Assembly: GCF_007829815.1 (NCBI RefSeq)
Contig: NZ_VIWT01000004.1
Coordinates: 558,001 to 622,000, forward strand
DNA length: 64,000 nucleotides
Source: Kitasatospora viridis
GTDB taxonomy: Bacteria; Actinomycetota; Actinomycetes; Streptomycetales; Streptomycetaceae
Direction: 5' to 3'
A program made the position numbers and the translations under genes. Positions 47,934 through 55,849 of this stretch are shown one piece after another. The number at the start of each line of letters is the position of its first letter. Within the stretch, counting starts at the first letter, position 1. The notes beneath the pieces are model-generated. The model made no database searches. It saw only the letters and a list, made by a program, of their open reading frames with translations, and was not told the DNA's origin.

Positions 47934-48290
47934 GTGATCAAGGAACTGGACGACCTGCCGGACGGTGTGATCGGCTTCGAGACCGGCGGGACCATGGAGG
48001 CCGAGGACTACCGGGACGTGGTGATCCCGGCGGTGGAGCACGCGGCGGAGCACGGCGAGGTGCGCTTCGTGATCGTGATCCCGGAGTTCGCCGGGATGAC
48101 GGGCGGGGCGATCTGGCAGGACCTCAAGGTCGGCTTCGAGAACGTCCACCGCTGGAAGCGCACCGCCGTGGTCACCGACATCCCCTGGATCACCCACCTG
48201 ACCACCCTGTTCGGCTGGATGAGCCCGGGCGAGACCCGCGCCTTCCGGCTCGCCGAGCGCGCCGCGGCGGTCGACTGGGCGGCCGGCTGA
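47934..48290 (+). CDS. SpoIIAA-like (STAS superfamily) protein
   Basis: A 118-residue protein of the SpoIIAA-like group (PF11964 type): a beta-rich start GVIGFETGGTMEAEDYRDVVIPAVEHAAEHGEVRFVIVIPEFAGM, then WQDLKVGFENVHRWKRTAVVTDIPWITHLTTLFGWMSPGETRAFRLAERAAAVDW. The W-K-R-x-A-V-V-T-D core and the late F-x-x-x-E-x-x-x-A-x-x-W helix fit the family. These are lipid-binding STAS relatives without the phosphorylatable Ser of anti-sigma antagonists. GAGGAGG supports the GTG at 47934. The hairpin at 48299-48350 is a likely terminator. Confidence 0.87.
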   Translation: MIKELDDLPDGVIGFETGGTMEAEDYRDVVIPAVEHAAEHGEVRFVIVIPEFAGMTGGAIWQDLKVGFENVHRWKRTAVVTDIPWITHLTTLFGWMSPGETRAFRLAERAAAVDWAAG

Positions 48291-48298
48291 CGCAGCGC

Positions 48299-48350
48299 AC
48301 CACTCGACCCCAGGTGTTTGACAAGCATCGAACACTTGGGGTTGAGTGGT
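48299..48350. terminator. 20-base-pair hairpin downstream of the SpoIIAA-like gene
   Basis: Arms 48299-48318 and 48331-48350 pair over 20 positions in RNA, with two G-U pairs and a 12-base loop. It begins eight bases after the stop codon. The same stretch lies 52 bases upstream of the MDR alcohol-dehydrogenase-like gene, so an operator role at DNA level is also possible. Confidence 0.7.
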
Positions 48351-48401
48351 CGTCAACTCCCGGAGCACGGAAGGTTTCCGGGGTGACGGAAGGACGGGGC
48401 G

Positions 48402-49400
48402 ATGACCAAGGCGGTGCTGTTCCACGAGCTCGGCGGACCCGAGGTGCTGCGGCTGGAGGAGGTGGCCGTCGGCGAACCGGGTCCGGGCGAGGTGCGGATC
48501 CGGGTGGACGCGATCGGACTCAACCGGGCCGAGGCGCTCTTCCGCGCCGGCCGGTACATCGTGCCGGTGACCGGCTTCCCGGCCCGACTCGGCACCGAGG
48601 CGGCCGGCCTGGTCGAGGCGGTCGGCGAGGGCGTCACCGGGTTCGCCCCCGGCCAGCCCGTCAGCACCGTGCCCGGGTTCTCGCAGAACGACCACGGCGT
48701 CTACGGCGAGCGGGCGATCGTCCCGGCGGCCAGCCTGCTGCACCGCCCCGAGTGGCTGGACGCCGTCGCCGGCGCCGCCGTCTGGATGCCCTACCTGACG
48801 GCGTACGGCGCCCTGGTCGAGGTCGGCGGCCTGCGCCCCGGCGACACCGTGCTGCTCAACGCCGCCTCCAGCAGCACCGGCCTGGCCGCGATCCGGCTGG
48901 CCGACCGGATCGGCGTCCGCGCCATCGCGCTCACCCGCACCGAGGCGAAGCGGGCGGCCCTGCTCGACGAGGGCGCCGCCGAGGTGATCGTCACCGAGCG
49001 CGAGGACGTCCGGGAGCGGGTGCTGGCCGCCACCGGCGGGCGCGGCGTGGAGTTCGTGCTGGACGCGGTCGCCGGCCCGGGCCTCACCGAGCTGTCCCGG
49101 CTGGTCGCCCCCGGCGGCACCCACCTCGTCTACGGCGCGCTCAGCGGCGAGCCGACCCCGTACCCGGGCATCGAACTCGGCCTGCCGGCGCTGAACCTGC
49201 GCTCCTTCACCATGCTGGAGACCACCGGCGACCCCGAACGGCTGCGCCGGGCCGTGGCCTTCATCACCGCCGGGCTGCGCTCGGGCGACTTCCGCCCCGT
49301 GGTGGACCGCACCTTCGCGCTGGACCAGGTGGTCGAGGCCCACCGGCACCTGGAGTCCAACGCGCAGATCGGGAAGATCGTGCTGACCGTGCCGCGGTGA
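48402..49400 (+). CDS. MDR-family quinone/alcohol oxidoreductase
   Basis: A 332-residue medium-chain dehydrogenase/reductase of the quinone-oxidoreductase type. The GroES-like domain is MTKAVLFHELGGPEVLRLEEVAVGEPGPGEVRIRVDAIGLNRAEALFRAGRY, followed by GTEAAGLVEAVGEGVTGFAPGQPV. The Rossmann loop is VLLNAASSSTGLAAIRLADRIG near residue 150. Zinc ligands are absent, so it probably reduces quinones or enals with NADPH. The gene stands alone behind a long hairpin; its 3' end is followed by 24-base tandem repeats. Confidence 0.9.
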   Translation: MTKAVLFHELGGPEVLRLEEVAVGEPGPGEVRIRVDAIGLNRAEALFRAGRYIVPVTGFPARLGTEAAGLVEAVGEGVTGFAPGQPVSTVPGFSQNDHGVYGERAIVPAASLLHRPEWLDAVAGAAVWMPYLTAYGALVEVGGLRPGDTVLLNAASSSTGLAAIRLADRIGVRAIALTRTEAKRAALLDEGAAEVIVTEREDVRERVLAATGGRGVEFVLDAVAGPGLTELSRLVAPGGTHLVYGALSGEPTPYPGIELGLPALNLRSFTMLETTGDPERLRRAVAFITAGLRSGDFRPVVDRTFALDQVVEAHRHLESNAQIGKIVLTVPR

Positions 49401-49442
49401 ATCGTGCCGACCGTGCGACGGTGAACAGTGCCGACCGTGCCG
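49395..49442 (+). repeat. Two 24-base tandem repeats at a stop codon
   Basis: The first unit (49395-49418) includes the TGA stop of the oxidoreductase gene; the second (49419-49442) repeats it with a few changes and gives another in-frame TGA 24 bases later. A partial third copy lies inside the coding end. Confidence 0.75.
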
Positions 49443-49528
49443 CAGACCGATCGCCCACCGACGGCTGATCGGGAGAAGTTCATCCGGCCGACCCCGGACG
49501 GCCACCTGGGCGGACCAGGGTCGACCGG

Positions 49529-50380
49529 ATGGACTACCAGTACTCCCTGCTCCACCTGACCGACGTGCACGTGCTGCCCGAGGGCCCGCTGTTCGGCTCC
49601 GCCGACACCCGGGCCGGGCTGGCCGCCGCGCTGGACGCGGCCGTCGCCTCCGGCCGCCGGTTCGACGCGATCGTCCTCTCCGGTGACCTCACCGACGCGG
49701 GCGACGAGCCCTCCTACCGGGCCGTCGCCGCCCTCGTGGAGGCCGCGGCCGAGCGGCTCGGCGCCCGGATCGTCTACGCGGCCGGGAACCACGACGAGCG
49801 CGGGGCACTGCGGGCCGGCCTGCTCGGCCTCGACCCGAGCACCGAGCCCTACGTCCACGTGGTGCGGATCGGCGGGCTGCGGATCATCACACTGGACACC
49901 TCGGTCCCCGGCCGCAGCCACGGCGAGCTGGACGCCGCCCAGCTCGCCTGGCTCGCCGCGCAGTTGGCCGAGCCGGCCGAGCACGGCACCGTGCTGGTGC
50001 TGCACCACCCGCCGCTGGCCGGCCTCAGCCCCGGCTTCGAGGACCCCCGGCACGGCCCGCTGCTGGACCTGCACGAACCGCACCGGCTGGCCGAGGTGGT
50101 CCGCGGCACCGACGTCCGGCTGATCCTGGCCGGCCACACCCACAGCGCCGCGGCCGGCCAGTTCGCCGGCATCCCGCTCTGGGTCGGCCCCGCCACCTCC
50201 TACGCCGCCGACCCGCTGGCCCCGGCCGACGAGGTCCGCGGCCTGCCGCTCCAGGCCTGCACCCGGGTGGACATCACCCCCGAGGGCTTCCGCGCCGTGC
50301 TGGTGCCGCTGCGCCAGGAGCCGGCGGTCTACCGGATGCCGGTCGACAAGCTGGTCGGACTGCTGTCCGGCGACCACTGA
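49529..50380 (+). CDS. Metallophosphoesterase (CpdA-like)
   Basis: A 283-residue calcineurin-type phosphoesterase that may hydrolyse cyclic nucleotides or other phosphodiesters. The binuclear metal motifs are in order: LLHLTDVHVLPEG (D-x-H) near residue 10, AIVLSGDLTDAGDEPSY (G-D) near 50, YAAGNHDERGALR (G-N-H-D/E) near 88, VLVLHHPPLAG (H) near 155 and ILAGHTHSAAAGQFAG (G-H-x-H) near 198. This is the complete set. The ATG at 49529 is the only start close to the first motif. It converges on the WD40-like gene. Confidence 0.92.
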   Translation: MDYQYSLLHLTDVHVLPEGPLFGSADTRAGLAAALDAAVASGRRFDAIVLSGDLTDAGDEPSYRAVAALVEAAAERLGARIVYAAGNHDERGALRAGLLGLDPSTEPYVHVVRIGGLRIITLDTSVPGRSHGELDAAQLAWLAAQLAEPAEHGTVLVLHHPPLAGLSPGFEDPRHGPLLDLHEPHRLAEVVRGTDVRLILAGHTHSAAAGQFAGIPLWVGPATSYAADPLAPADEVRGLPLQACTRVDITPEGFRAVLVPLRQEPAVYRMPVDKLVGLLSGDH

Positions 50381-50394
50381 AGGCCGAGCCCCGG

Positions 50395-50430
50395 GACCGG
50401 CCGGGGGTCGGCGCGGGTCGACGGCCGGTC
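50395..50430. terminator. Convergent hairpin
   Basis: GACCGGCC (50395-50402) and GGCCGGTC (50423-50430) form perfect eight-base arms with a 20-base loop between the ends of two converging genes. The right arm overlaps the last two bases of the WD40-like gene. Confidence 0.55.
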
Positions 50431-51523
50431 AGGAGACCTCCAGCAGCAGGCAGCTGAGACCGTGTCCGGTCGCGACCACCAGCCGGCCGTCGCCCCCGAC
50501 GGCCAGCGCGTGCACCGGGGCGCCGAAGCCGAGGTCGAGGGCCGTGCCGCGGTTCGGGCGGCCGATCCGGACCAGGCCGTCCGCCCACGCCGTCACGACC
50601 AGCAGCCCGCCGGGCGTCGCACCGGTGGCGGCCAGCGCCGTCACCGGGTGCGGGCGGGCGTCGAGCAGCGCGGGGAGCGAGCGGACACCGGGGATCCAGG
50701 CGGCCACCCGGCCGTCCTCGCCGCCGCTGAGCACCAGAAGGTCCGAGCCGTCCTGGGTCTCGATCAGCGCGACCGCCCGCACCGGCCCCTGGTGCGGGGG
50801 CGGTGCCGCGCCGATCCCCTTGCCGGCGGCGCGGAAGAAGTGCACCCGCCCGGACGTGTCACCGACCGCCAGGCCCGGGACCGCACGACCGCCGTAGAGC
50901 GGGGAGACGGCGCCGAGCCGGCCGTCGAGCTGCTCGGCGACCGAGTCGGCGAGGTCGGCCACGGAGCGCTCGGGCGCCTCGACCCGGCGCACCGTCAGCC
51001 GGCCGTCCGGACGCAGCAGCAGGAGGTCGCCGGCGATGGTGCAGCCGAGCGCGCCGGCCGGCCCCCACTCCCCCGCGCCCGCCAGTTCCCGGCCGTCGGC
51101 TGCGGCGAGCCGGCGCAGCCGCCCGGCGGCGTCGAGCACCAGCAGCGCACCGGGCTGCCGCTGGTCCCAGGCGAGGGAGCGGGTCACCAGACCCGCCGTC
51201 CAGAGGGTGCGCCACGACGCCGACGGAGCGTCAGTGGCGGTGGGCGAGGCGGGCGGAGCGGGCCGGCGCAGCGCGTGCGCAGCGCCGTGCTCCGGGTCGT
51301 GGCGGATCTGCGCGGCGAGCGAGGGCCGGTACCCGGGGTTGGGCCAGAACCGCAGCACCTCGCCACGCGCGTCCACTTGCCAGCTGCCGAGCACCCCGTC
51401 CGGAGGCACCGTGTCGCGCGGGCCGTACGCCAGGTCGTTGACCGGCACCCAGCCGCCCGGGCGGCGGCGCGCCTCCTCGCGAACCCGTGGGGTGAGGGGC
51501 GGCCGCGGCGCTTCGGTCGTCAT
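50429..51523 (-). CDS. WD40-like beta-propeller protein
   Basis: A 364-residue protein with six or seven degenerate WD40-like blades, e.g. VRAVALIETQDGSDLLVLSGGEDGRVAAWIPG, PVTALAATGATPGGLLVVTAWADGLVRIGRP and PVHALAVGGDGRLVVATGHG. The N-terminal VPPDGVLGSWQVDARGEVLRFWPNPGYRPS resembles a short domain found at the ends of various streptomycete proteins, sometimes linked to type VII secretion; I hold this only weakly. There is no signal peptide, so it is probably cytoplasmic and a scaffold. GGGGGAG precedes the ATG at 51523. Confidence 0.8.
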   Translation of the reverse strand: MTTEAPRPPLTPRVREEARRRPGGWVPVNDLAYGPRDTVPPDGVLGSWQVDARGEVLRFWPNPGYRPSLAAQIRHDPEHGAAHALRRPAPPASPTATDAPSASWRTLWTAGLVTRSLAWDQRQPGALLVLDAAGRLRRLAAADGRELAGAGEWGPAGALGCTIAGDLLLLRPDGRLTVRRVEAPERSVADLADSVAEQLDGRLGAVSPLYGGRAVPGLAVGDTSGRVHFFRAAGKGIGAAPPPHQGPVRAVALIETQDGSDLLVLSGGEDGRVAAWIPGVRSLPALLDARPHPVTALAATGATPGGLLVVTAWADGLVRIGRPNRGTALDLGFGAPVHALAVGGDGRLVVATGHGLSCLLLEVS

Positions 51524-51611
51524 GCTCGGTGCTCCCCCGGGTCGGCTCGTGACGCGGTCGTCGATCCTAGCGGGGTGGTCCCCGGCGCCGGGCCCTCACC
51601 AGCGCGGGTAC

Positions 51612-52013
51612 TCACCAGCAGGAGCCGGCGAGCTCGGTGCCGGGCAGATCGTTGCGGGCGAGCAGCGACCAGAAGACCCAGCCCGTCACCCCGGTGCGCC
51701 GCACCAGCACCTCGCGCCAGCGCACGCCCACCGGGGAGGACCACTCGTCCACCAGGTCCACCAGGTCGCCGCACTGGGCGATGCCCACCACGACGGCGTC
51801 GGCGGAGTGTGCGCGGCGCACGTTGGCGGCCGAGGCGGTGACCGTCCAGGGGGTGGGCGGCGCGGCCGGGTCGTTGACGGGGGCCGCGGCGGGGGCGGGC
51901 GGCCGACCGGGGACAGGAGTCCGGCCGGGGGCCTCGGCGTCGAGGGTGAGGACGGGGACCAGCAGGACCAGCAGGGAGAGCGAGGCCGCCGCCGTCCGTC
52001 CCGCCAGGTGCAT
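51612..52013 (-). CDS. Secreted SH3-like domain protein
   Basis: A 133-residue precursor. The ATG at 52013 after GGGAGA starts a signal peptide (LAGRTAAASLSLLVLLVPVLTLDAEA). A Pro/Ala-rich wall-spanning linker follows to about residue 55. Residues 58-130 look like a bacterial SH3 (SH3b) domain: WTVTASAANVRRAHSADAVVVGIAQCGDLVDLVDEWSSPVGVRWREVLVRRTGVTGWVFWSLL, with the ANVRxxxS and G-W-V marks and two Cys (QCGD and the final SCW) that may pair. Such domains bind peptidoglycan or peptides. Probably exported to the cell wall. Confidence 0.83.
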   Translation of the reverse strand: MHLAGRTAAASLSLLVLLVPVLTLDAEAPGRTPVPGRPPAPAAAPVNDPAAPPTPWTVTASAANVRRAHSADAVVVGIAQCGDLVDLVDEWSSPVGVRWREVLVRRTGVTGWVFWSLLARNDLPGTELAGSCW

Positions 52014-52320
52014 CAGGTCTCCCGCCGCCGCGCCAGCGCATGTAGGTCCGTACACAGAACGACTGTTGTCGGCGCGGGCGGCGGGCGGACGTCGGCAAAT
52101 CACCCGGGCGGCCCCGTGGTGCGGCCGCTCCCGTGCGCCGCCCGTTCGAGCACGCGCCCGCCCGTTCGAGCGCCGACCGGGCGGGTGGCCCTGCTTGACG
52201 GTCGGTCGGTTCGTCGCTGCCCGCCGCTAGGCTCCGGCCGGATGCCGGATGCCGGAGCGGCGCGGCGACCGGTGGGAGCGGTGCCCGGAGGCGGGGCGGG
52301 ACGGGACGGGAGTAGTGGGC
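52014..52320. other. 307-base divergent intergenic region
   Basis: No gene is visible. It holds the promoters of the SH3 protein and the gene at 52321. A TAGGCT -10-like box lies at 52228-52233. The 13-base element CGCCCGTTCGAGC is repeated near 52139-52151 and 52160-52172. I see no strong palindrome. Confidence 0.5.
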
Positions 52321-52911
52321 GTGGGCTGGAACGGCCTGTGGGTGGTCGGCGCACTGCCGGACGGCGAGGTGCGGGCGCTGCGCGAGCGGTACGGCGACGC
52401 ACCGTGGGACCGGGGTGCGGCGGACTACCGGGCGGAGCTGGCCGGTTGGAGCGGCCCGGCGACGGACCGGGCGGCGGCGCAGGGCCTGGCCGACCTGATG
52501 CTCGGTCACGTCGAGCTGCCGGAGGCGGAGGAGGCCGAGGAGGCCTGCCTGGACCTGTTGAAGGCGACGCCCCCGGCCGGGGTCTTCGTCAGCAGCGCGC
52601 GGAAGACCCACCCGGCCGCCGCGCTCTGCCACGCGCTCGGGCCGGCGGCCACCGCCCGGCTGCCGGGCCGGTTCGGCTCCTTCCTGCGCACCGCCGCCGA
52701 GCTGCGCACCGAACTGCCCGGGGCACAGGGCGTGTTGGAGGTCGACGGTGCCCGCCGGGCGGCGGTGACCGCACTGGTCGACCGGTGGCTGGACGACTTC
52801 GGCGACGGCTCGCTGGACCCGGCCGACGAGCTGTTGGACGGCCCGCTGCGGGTGCTGCGGTTCGCGGCCGCGACGGGCTGCGGGGCCGTCGGGCTCTGGC
52901 GGACGTACTGA
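52321..52911 (+). CDS. Hypothetical protein (acidic, cytoplasmic)
   Basis: A 196-residue protein starting with VGWNGLWVVGALPDGEVRALRERYGDAPWDRGAADYRAELAGW. It is mostly helical and acidic, without signal or membrane segments. The pattern FVSSARKTHPAAALCHALGP and ELPGAQGVLEVDGARRAAV near residues 85-145 looks conserved, but I cannot tie it to a named family. GTG at 52321 is chosen because GGGAG lies eight bases upstream; GTG at 52315 is possible. It may pair with the convergent small gene at 52980-53369. Confidence 0.72.
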   Translation: MGWNGLWVVGALPDGEVRALRERYGDAPWDRGAADYRAELAGWSGPATDRAAAQGLADLMLGHVELPEAEEAEEACLDLLKATPPAGVFVSSARKTHPAAALCHALGPAATARLPGRFGSFLRTAAELRTELPGAQGVLEVDGARRAAVTALVDRWLDDFGDGSLDPADELLDGPLRVLRFAAATGCGAVGLWRTY

Positions 52912-52934
52912 CGGCGAACAGTCCGGCTGACGGC

Positions 52935-52982
52935 GGCTCAGGCTCGACGCCGGGTTCAGGCTCGACGGTGCGCTCAGGCTCA
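52935..52982 (-). repeat. 18-base tandem repeats at a stop codon
   Basis: On the minus strand three units beginning GAGCCTGA follow one another, the first overlapping the TGA stop (52980-52982) of the small hypothetical gene. With an 18-base period the TGA recurs in frame in every copy. Confidence 0.82.
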
Positions 52983-53369
52983 GAGCTGGTACGGGTGCAG
53001 CGAGACCTGCTCCACCCCCACCGTCAGCTCGACCCACTCGTACCCGGGCAGTTCCCGGTACTCCAGCAGGACGGACTCGCCGCCGAGGTCGAGCAGGACC
53101 GTGCCGTCGGCCGGGGCGTCGAGCCGGCCGCGCAGGCGCAGCAGGCCGCCGTGGAGGGCGAGTCCGGGCCGGTGGATCCCGGCCGCGGTGGTGTTCTGCC
53201 CCGGGTGGAGCGGCGGGTCGACCGTCCACTCGACGTGGTAGCGCCCGGGTCCGGCTCCCGGCTCCCCGCACCAGAGCGCCTCGGCCGGCCCGAGGGCGGT
53301 GGCCACCCGGGCCAGCGGTGGGTGGGGCCGGGCGGTGCCGACGCGCAGGCCCAGCAGCTCGATCAACAC
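52980..53369 (-). CDS. Hypothetical protein
   Basis: A 129-residue, beta-rich protein with no signal peptide or membrane helix: LIELLGLRVGTARPHPPLARVATALGPAEALWCGEPGAGPGRYHVEWTVDPPLHPGQ, then LHGGLLRLRGRLDAPADGTVLLDLGGESVLLEYRELPGYEWVELTVGVEQVSLHPY. The end resembles the immunity- or effector-type small proteins of actinobacteria only in general shape; no family is recognised. It starts with GTG at 53369. The strand bias and codon use look like a real gene. Confidence 0.65.
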   Translation of the reverse strand: MLIELLGLRVGTARPHPPLARVATALGPAEALWCGEPGAGPGRYHVEWTVDPPLHPGQNTTAAGIHRPGLALHGGLLRLRGRLDAPADGTVLLDLGGESVLLEYRELPGYEWVELTVGVEQVSLHPYQL

Positions 53370-53533
53370 CGGCCGATCCTGCCACAGTTGCGCACTGGCG
53401 TGCCAAACCTCCGTTCGCCAGCAGTACGTTCATCGCAACAGCGGCAAGGTGGCGGGACACATGGAGGAGTGGCCTCGGCGCTCTGGGCCGTGTCGTGGCT
53501 GTCGGTACGCTGCCATCCGCATAGCGTGATCGG

Positions 53534-53555
53534 CATTGCCTTCTCTCCGGCAATG
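53534..53555. promoter_or_regulatory. Inverted repeat before the hydrolase operon
   Basis: CATTGCC and GGCAATG are seven-base arms separated by eight bases, centred about 48 bases upstream of the hydrolase start at 53593. It may be an operator or a short leader hairpin. Confidence 0.4.
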
Positions 53556-53592
53556 GCCCTGGTGGTCCGATCACTCCGAAGGTGTTGCTCGC

Positions 53593-54534
53593 ATGACAAT
53601 CACCCTGACACCGCCCCCGCCGGCGGAACCGCTCGTCATCGGGCACCACTGGCGCGGCTACCGCTGCGCCTCCCGGCTCGTGCACTCCACCGACCCCCGG
53701 CTCGCCCCGGTGGTGCTGATCGGCGGCGCCTTCCAGACCAAGGAGAGCTGGGGACGGATCGAGCGCGGCCTGACCGACCACGCGGACCTGCTCGCCGTCG
53801 ACCTGCCCGGCTGGGGCGCCGGCGAGCCGCTGCCGGAGCGGTTCGGCGCCGACTTCATGGCCGAGGCGCTCTGCCACATGCTCGACGAGCTCGGACTGCC
53901 CCGGGTCAACGTGGTGGCCGGCTCCTACGGCACCGCGGTCGCCTACCTGCTCGCCCAGCGCTGCCCAGAGCGGGTGGAGAAGATGGTGCTGGCCGGCACC
54001 ATGACCTCGATCCCGAGCACCGCCCGGGCCGCGATGCAGCACACCGTGGACCTGCTGACGGCGGGTCGGACCACCGAGTTCGCCGAGGCCACCGCCGCGC
54101 TGCTGGTCAACCCGGAGCGGCTCGACGCCGTCACCCGGGGCAGCCAGGTGCGCCGGTTCCTGATCCGCCGGATGACCTCGCTGACCCCCGACGAGATCGA
54201 GCAGCACCTCACCAACACCCGTCGGCTGCTGCGCCACCAGCCGCTCGACCCGTCCTGCCCGCCGGCCGCCCCCGTGCTGGTCACCACCGGCGAGCACGAC
54301 GGGTTCACCACTCCCGAGCTCTGCCGGGAACTCGCCGCGACCTGTGCGGACAGCTGGTTCGCCCGGGTCGCCGACGCCGACCACATGCTGCTGCTGGAAC
54401 GGCCGGACGAGCTGGTCGACCTGATCCTGCGCTTCCTCTCCGGCCGGCCGCTGGCCGGACTGCCGTACTGCCGCTCGGTGGAGCGGGTCTCTCCGACGCC
54501 GGCCAAGGTGGTCGGGCCGCGCGGGCGCGGCTGA
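53593..54534 (+). CDS. Alpha/beta hydrolase
   Basis: A 313-residue alpha/beta hydrolase: oxyanion and core strand PVVLIGGAFQTKESWGRIERGL near residue 38, nucleophile elbow VNVVAGSYGTAVAYLLAQR near 108 (G-S-Y-G), LVTTGEHDGFTTPEL (acid Asp) near 232 and RVADADHMLLLERPDELVDLILRFL (His) near 260. The triad is complete. GAAGGTG precedes the ATG at 53593. It is followed 14 bases later by a glycosyltransferase gene, so it is the first gene of a three-gene operon and may release or transfer an acyl group. Confidence 0.9.
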   Translation: MTITLTPPPPAEPLVIGHHWRGYRCASRLVHSTDPRLAPVVLIGGAFQTKESWGRIERGLTDHADLLAVDLPGWGAGEPLPERFGADFMAEALCHMLDELGLPRVNVVAGSYGTAVAYLLAQRCPERVEKMVLAGTMTSIPSTARAAMQHTVDLLTAGRTTEFAEATAALLVNPERLDAVTRGSQVRRFLIRRMTSLTPDEIEQHLTNTRRLLRHQPLDPSCPPAAPVLVTTGEHDGFTTPELCRELAATCADSWFARVADADHMLLLERPDELVDLILRFLSGRPLAGLPYCRSVERVSPTPAKVVGPRGRG

Positions 54535-54548
54535 TCCGGCGTCGGACC

Positions 54549-55787
54549 ATGTCGATGCGGATCCAGATCGTCACCGTCGGCACCACCGGCTCGGTCGCGC
54601 CCTACACCGGACTCGCGCACCGCCTGCTGGCCGACGGCCACCAGGTGGAGCTCGCCACCCACGCCGCCTTCGAGCCGATGGTGGCCTGCTGCGGGCTGCG
54701 CATGCGGCCGCTGACCGCCGACCCGTTCGCCGGGCTGATCGCCGCGCACGCCGGACGGGCCCGTGGCCTCGCCGGGGCGCGGGCGCTGGTGAGCAGCACT
54801 TCGCGGGCCGCGCGGGCGCTGGTGGACGACCTGCTGGCGGCCGTGGACCCGGCCGCCGACCTGGTGCTGCTCTCCACCCTGGCCACGCCGGTCGGCTGGC
54901 TGGCCGCCGAGCACCACGGCGTGCCGAGCGCCGGGGTCTACCTGCAACCCGACGCGCCCACCCGGGAGTTCGGCCCCTCCACGCTGCCCTGGCGGGACCC
55001 GGGCGCCGGGAACGTGCGGCGGGCCCAGCTGGCCAACGGGGTGCTGGACGCGCTGCACCGGTCGGCCGTGCGGACCGCCCGGCGCCGGCTCGGCGTCCGG
55101 GCGAGCGGCGCCCACCGGCTGCGGCTCCAGCGGGAGCGGGCGCACTGGCCGATCCACCACGGGATCAGCCCGAGCGTGCTGCCCCGGCCGGCCGACTGGC
55201 GGCCCGAGTTGACCATGGACGGCTACTGGTGGCCGCACCTGTGCCCCGACTGGCGACCGCCGGACGAGCTCGTGGACTTCCTCGCCGCCGGCCCGCCACC
55301 GGTGCTGATCGGCTTCGGCAGCATGATGCCCGGCGACCCCGAGCAGCTCGGCAAGCTGGTGGTGCGGGCGCTGCGGGCGGCCGGGCTGCGCGGCATCGTG
55401 CAGTCCGGCTGGGCCGGGCTGCGGGCGAGCGGCGACGACATCCTCACCATCGGCGCCGTGCCGCACTCCTGGCTGCTGCCGTACACGGCCGCCGTGGTCC
55501 ACCACGCCGGCGCCGGCACCAGCGCGGCCACCCTGCGGGCCGGCGTGCCCAGCGTCCCGGTGCCGGTCTTCACCGACCAACCCTGGTGGGCCGCCCGCCT
55601 GGTGCAGCTCGGCGCGGCCGGCGGCGTGCTGCCGATCGAGGCGCTGACGGCCGACCGGCTGGCGGACGCGCTGCAACAGACGGTGCGTGACGGCTCGTTG
55701 ACCCGCAACGCGCGGGCGCTGTCGGCGAAGCTGGAGCACGAGGACGGGGCCGGCGCGGTCGCCCGGGCCGTCGGGAGGCGCGGGTGA
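54549..55787 (+). CDS. Glycosyltransferase, GT1/MGT type
   Basis: A 412-residue GT-B glycosyltransferase of the UDP-glucuronosyl/macrolide-glycosyltransferase type. The N-terminus MRIQIVTVGTTGSVAPYTGLAHRLLADGHQVELATHAAFEPMV with G-S-V-A-P and the donor-site motif VVHHAGAGTSAATLRAGVPSVPVPVFTDQPWWAARLVQLGAA near residue 315 are diagnostic; its HHAGAGT and DQPxWA patterns resemble sterol 3-beta-glucosyltransferases. The acceptor is therefore perhaps a lipophilic alcohol. The stop overlaps the possible GTG of the next gene. Confidence 0.92.
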   Translation: MSMRIQIVTVGTTGSVAPYTGLAHRLLADGHQVELATHAAFEPMVACCGLRMRPLTADPFAGLIAAHAGRARGLAGARALVSSTSRAARALVDDLLAAVDPAADLVLLSTLATPVGWLAAEHHGVPSAGVYLQPDAPTREFGPSTLPWRDPGAGNVRRAQLANGVLDALHRSAVRTARRRLGVRASGAHRLRLQRERAHWPIHHGISPSVLPRPADWRPELTMDGYWWPHLCPDWRPPDELVDFLAAGPPPVLIGFGSMMPGDPEQLGKLVVRALRAAGLRGIVQSGWAGLRASGDDILTIGAVPHSWLLPYTAAVVHHAGAGTSAATLRAGVPSVPVPVFTDQPWWAARLVQLGAAGGVLPIEALTADRLADALQQTVRDGSLTRNARALSAKLEHEDGAGAVARAVGRRG

Positions 55788-55849
55788 AGCGGGTGAAGCG
55801 GCTGGAGCGCGTCGAGCGCGTGAAGCGGCTGGACAGGAGATTTGACGAC

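Noticed and set aside
47772..49505. Upstream extension of the HSL-type esterase to about 900 codons
   Set aside because: The extension is antisense to the SpoIIAA-like and MDR genes and is low-complexity; the esterase has its own ribosome binding site at 47771.
51036..54548. Long plus-strand frame leading into the glycosyltransferase
   Set aside because: It crosses several supported genes in other frames and strands and has no homologue-like segments before the real glycosyltransferase start at 54549.
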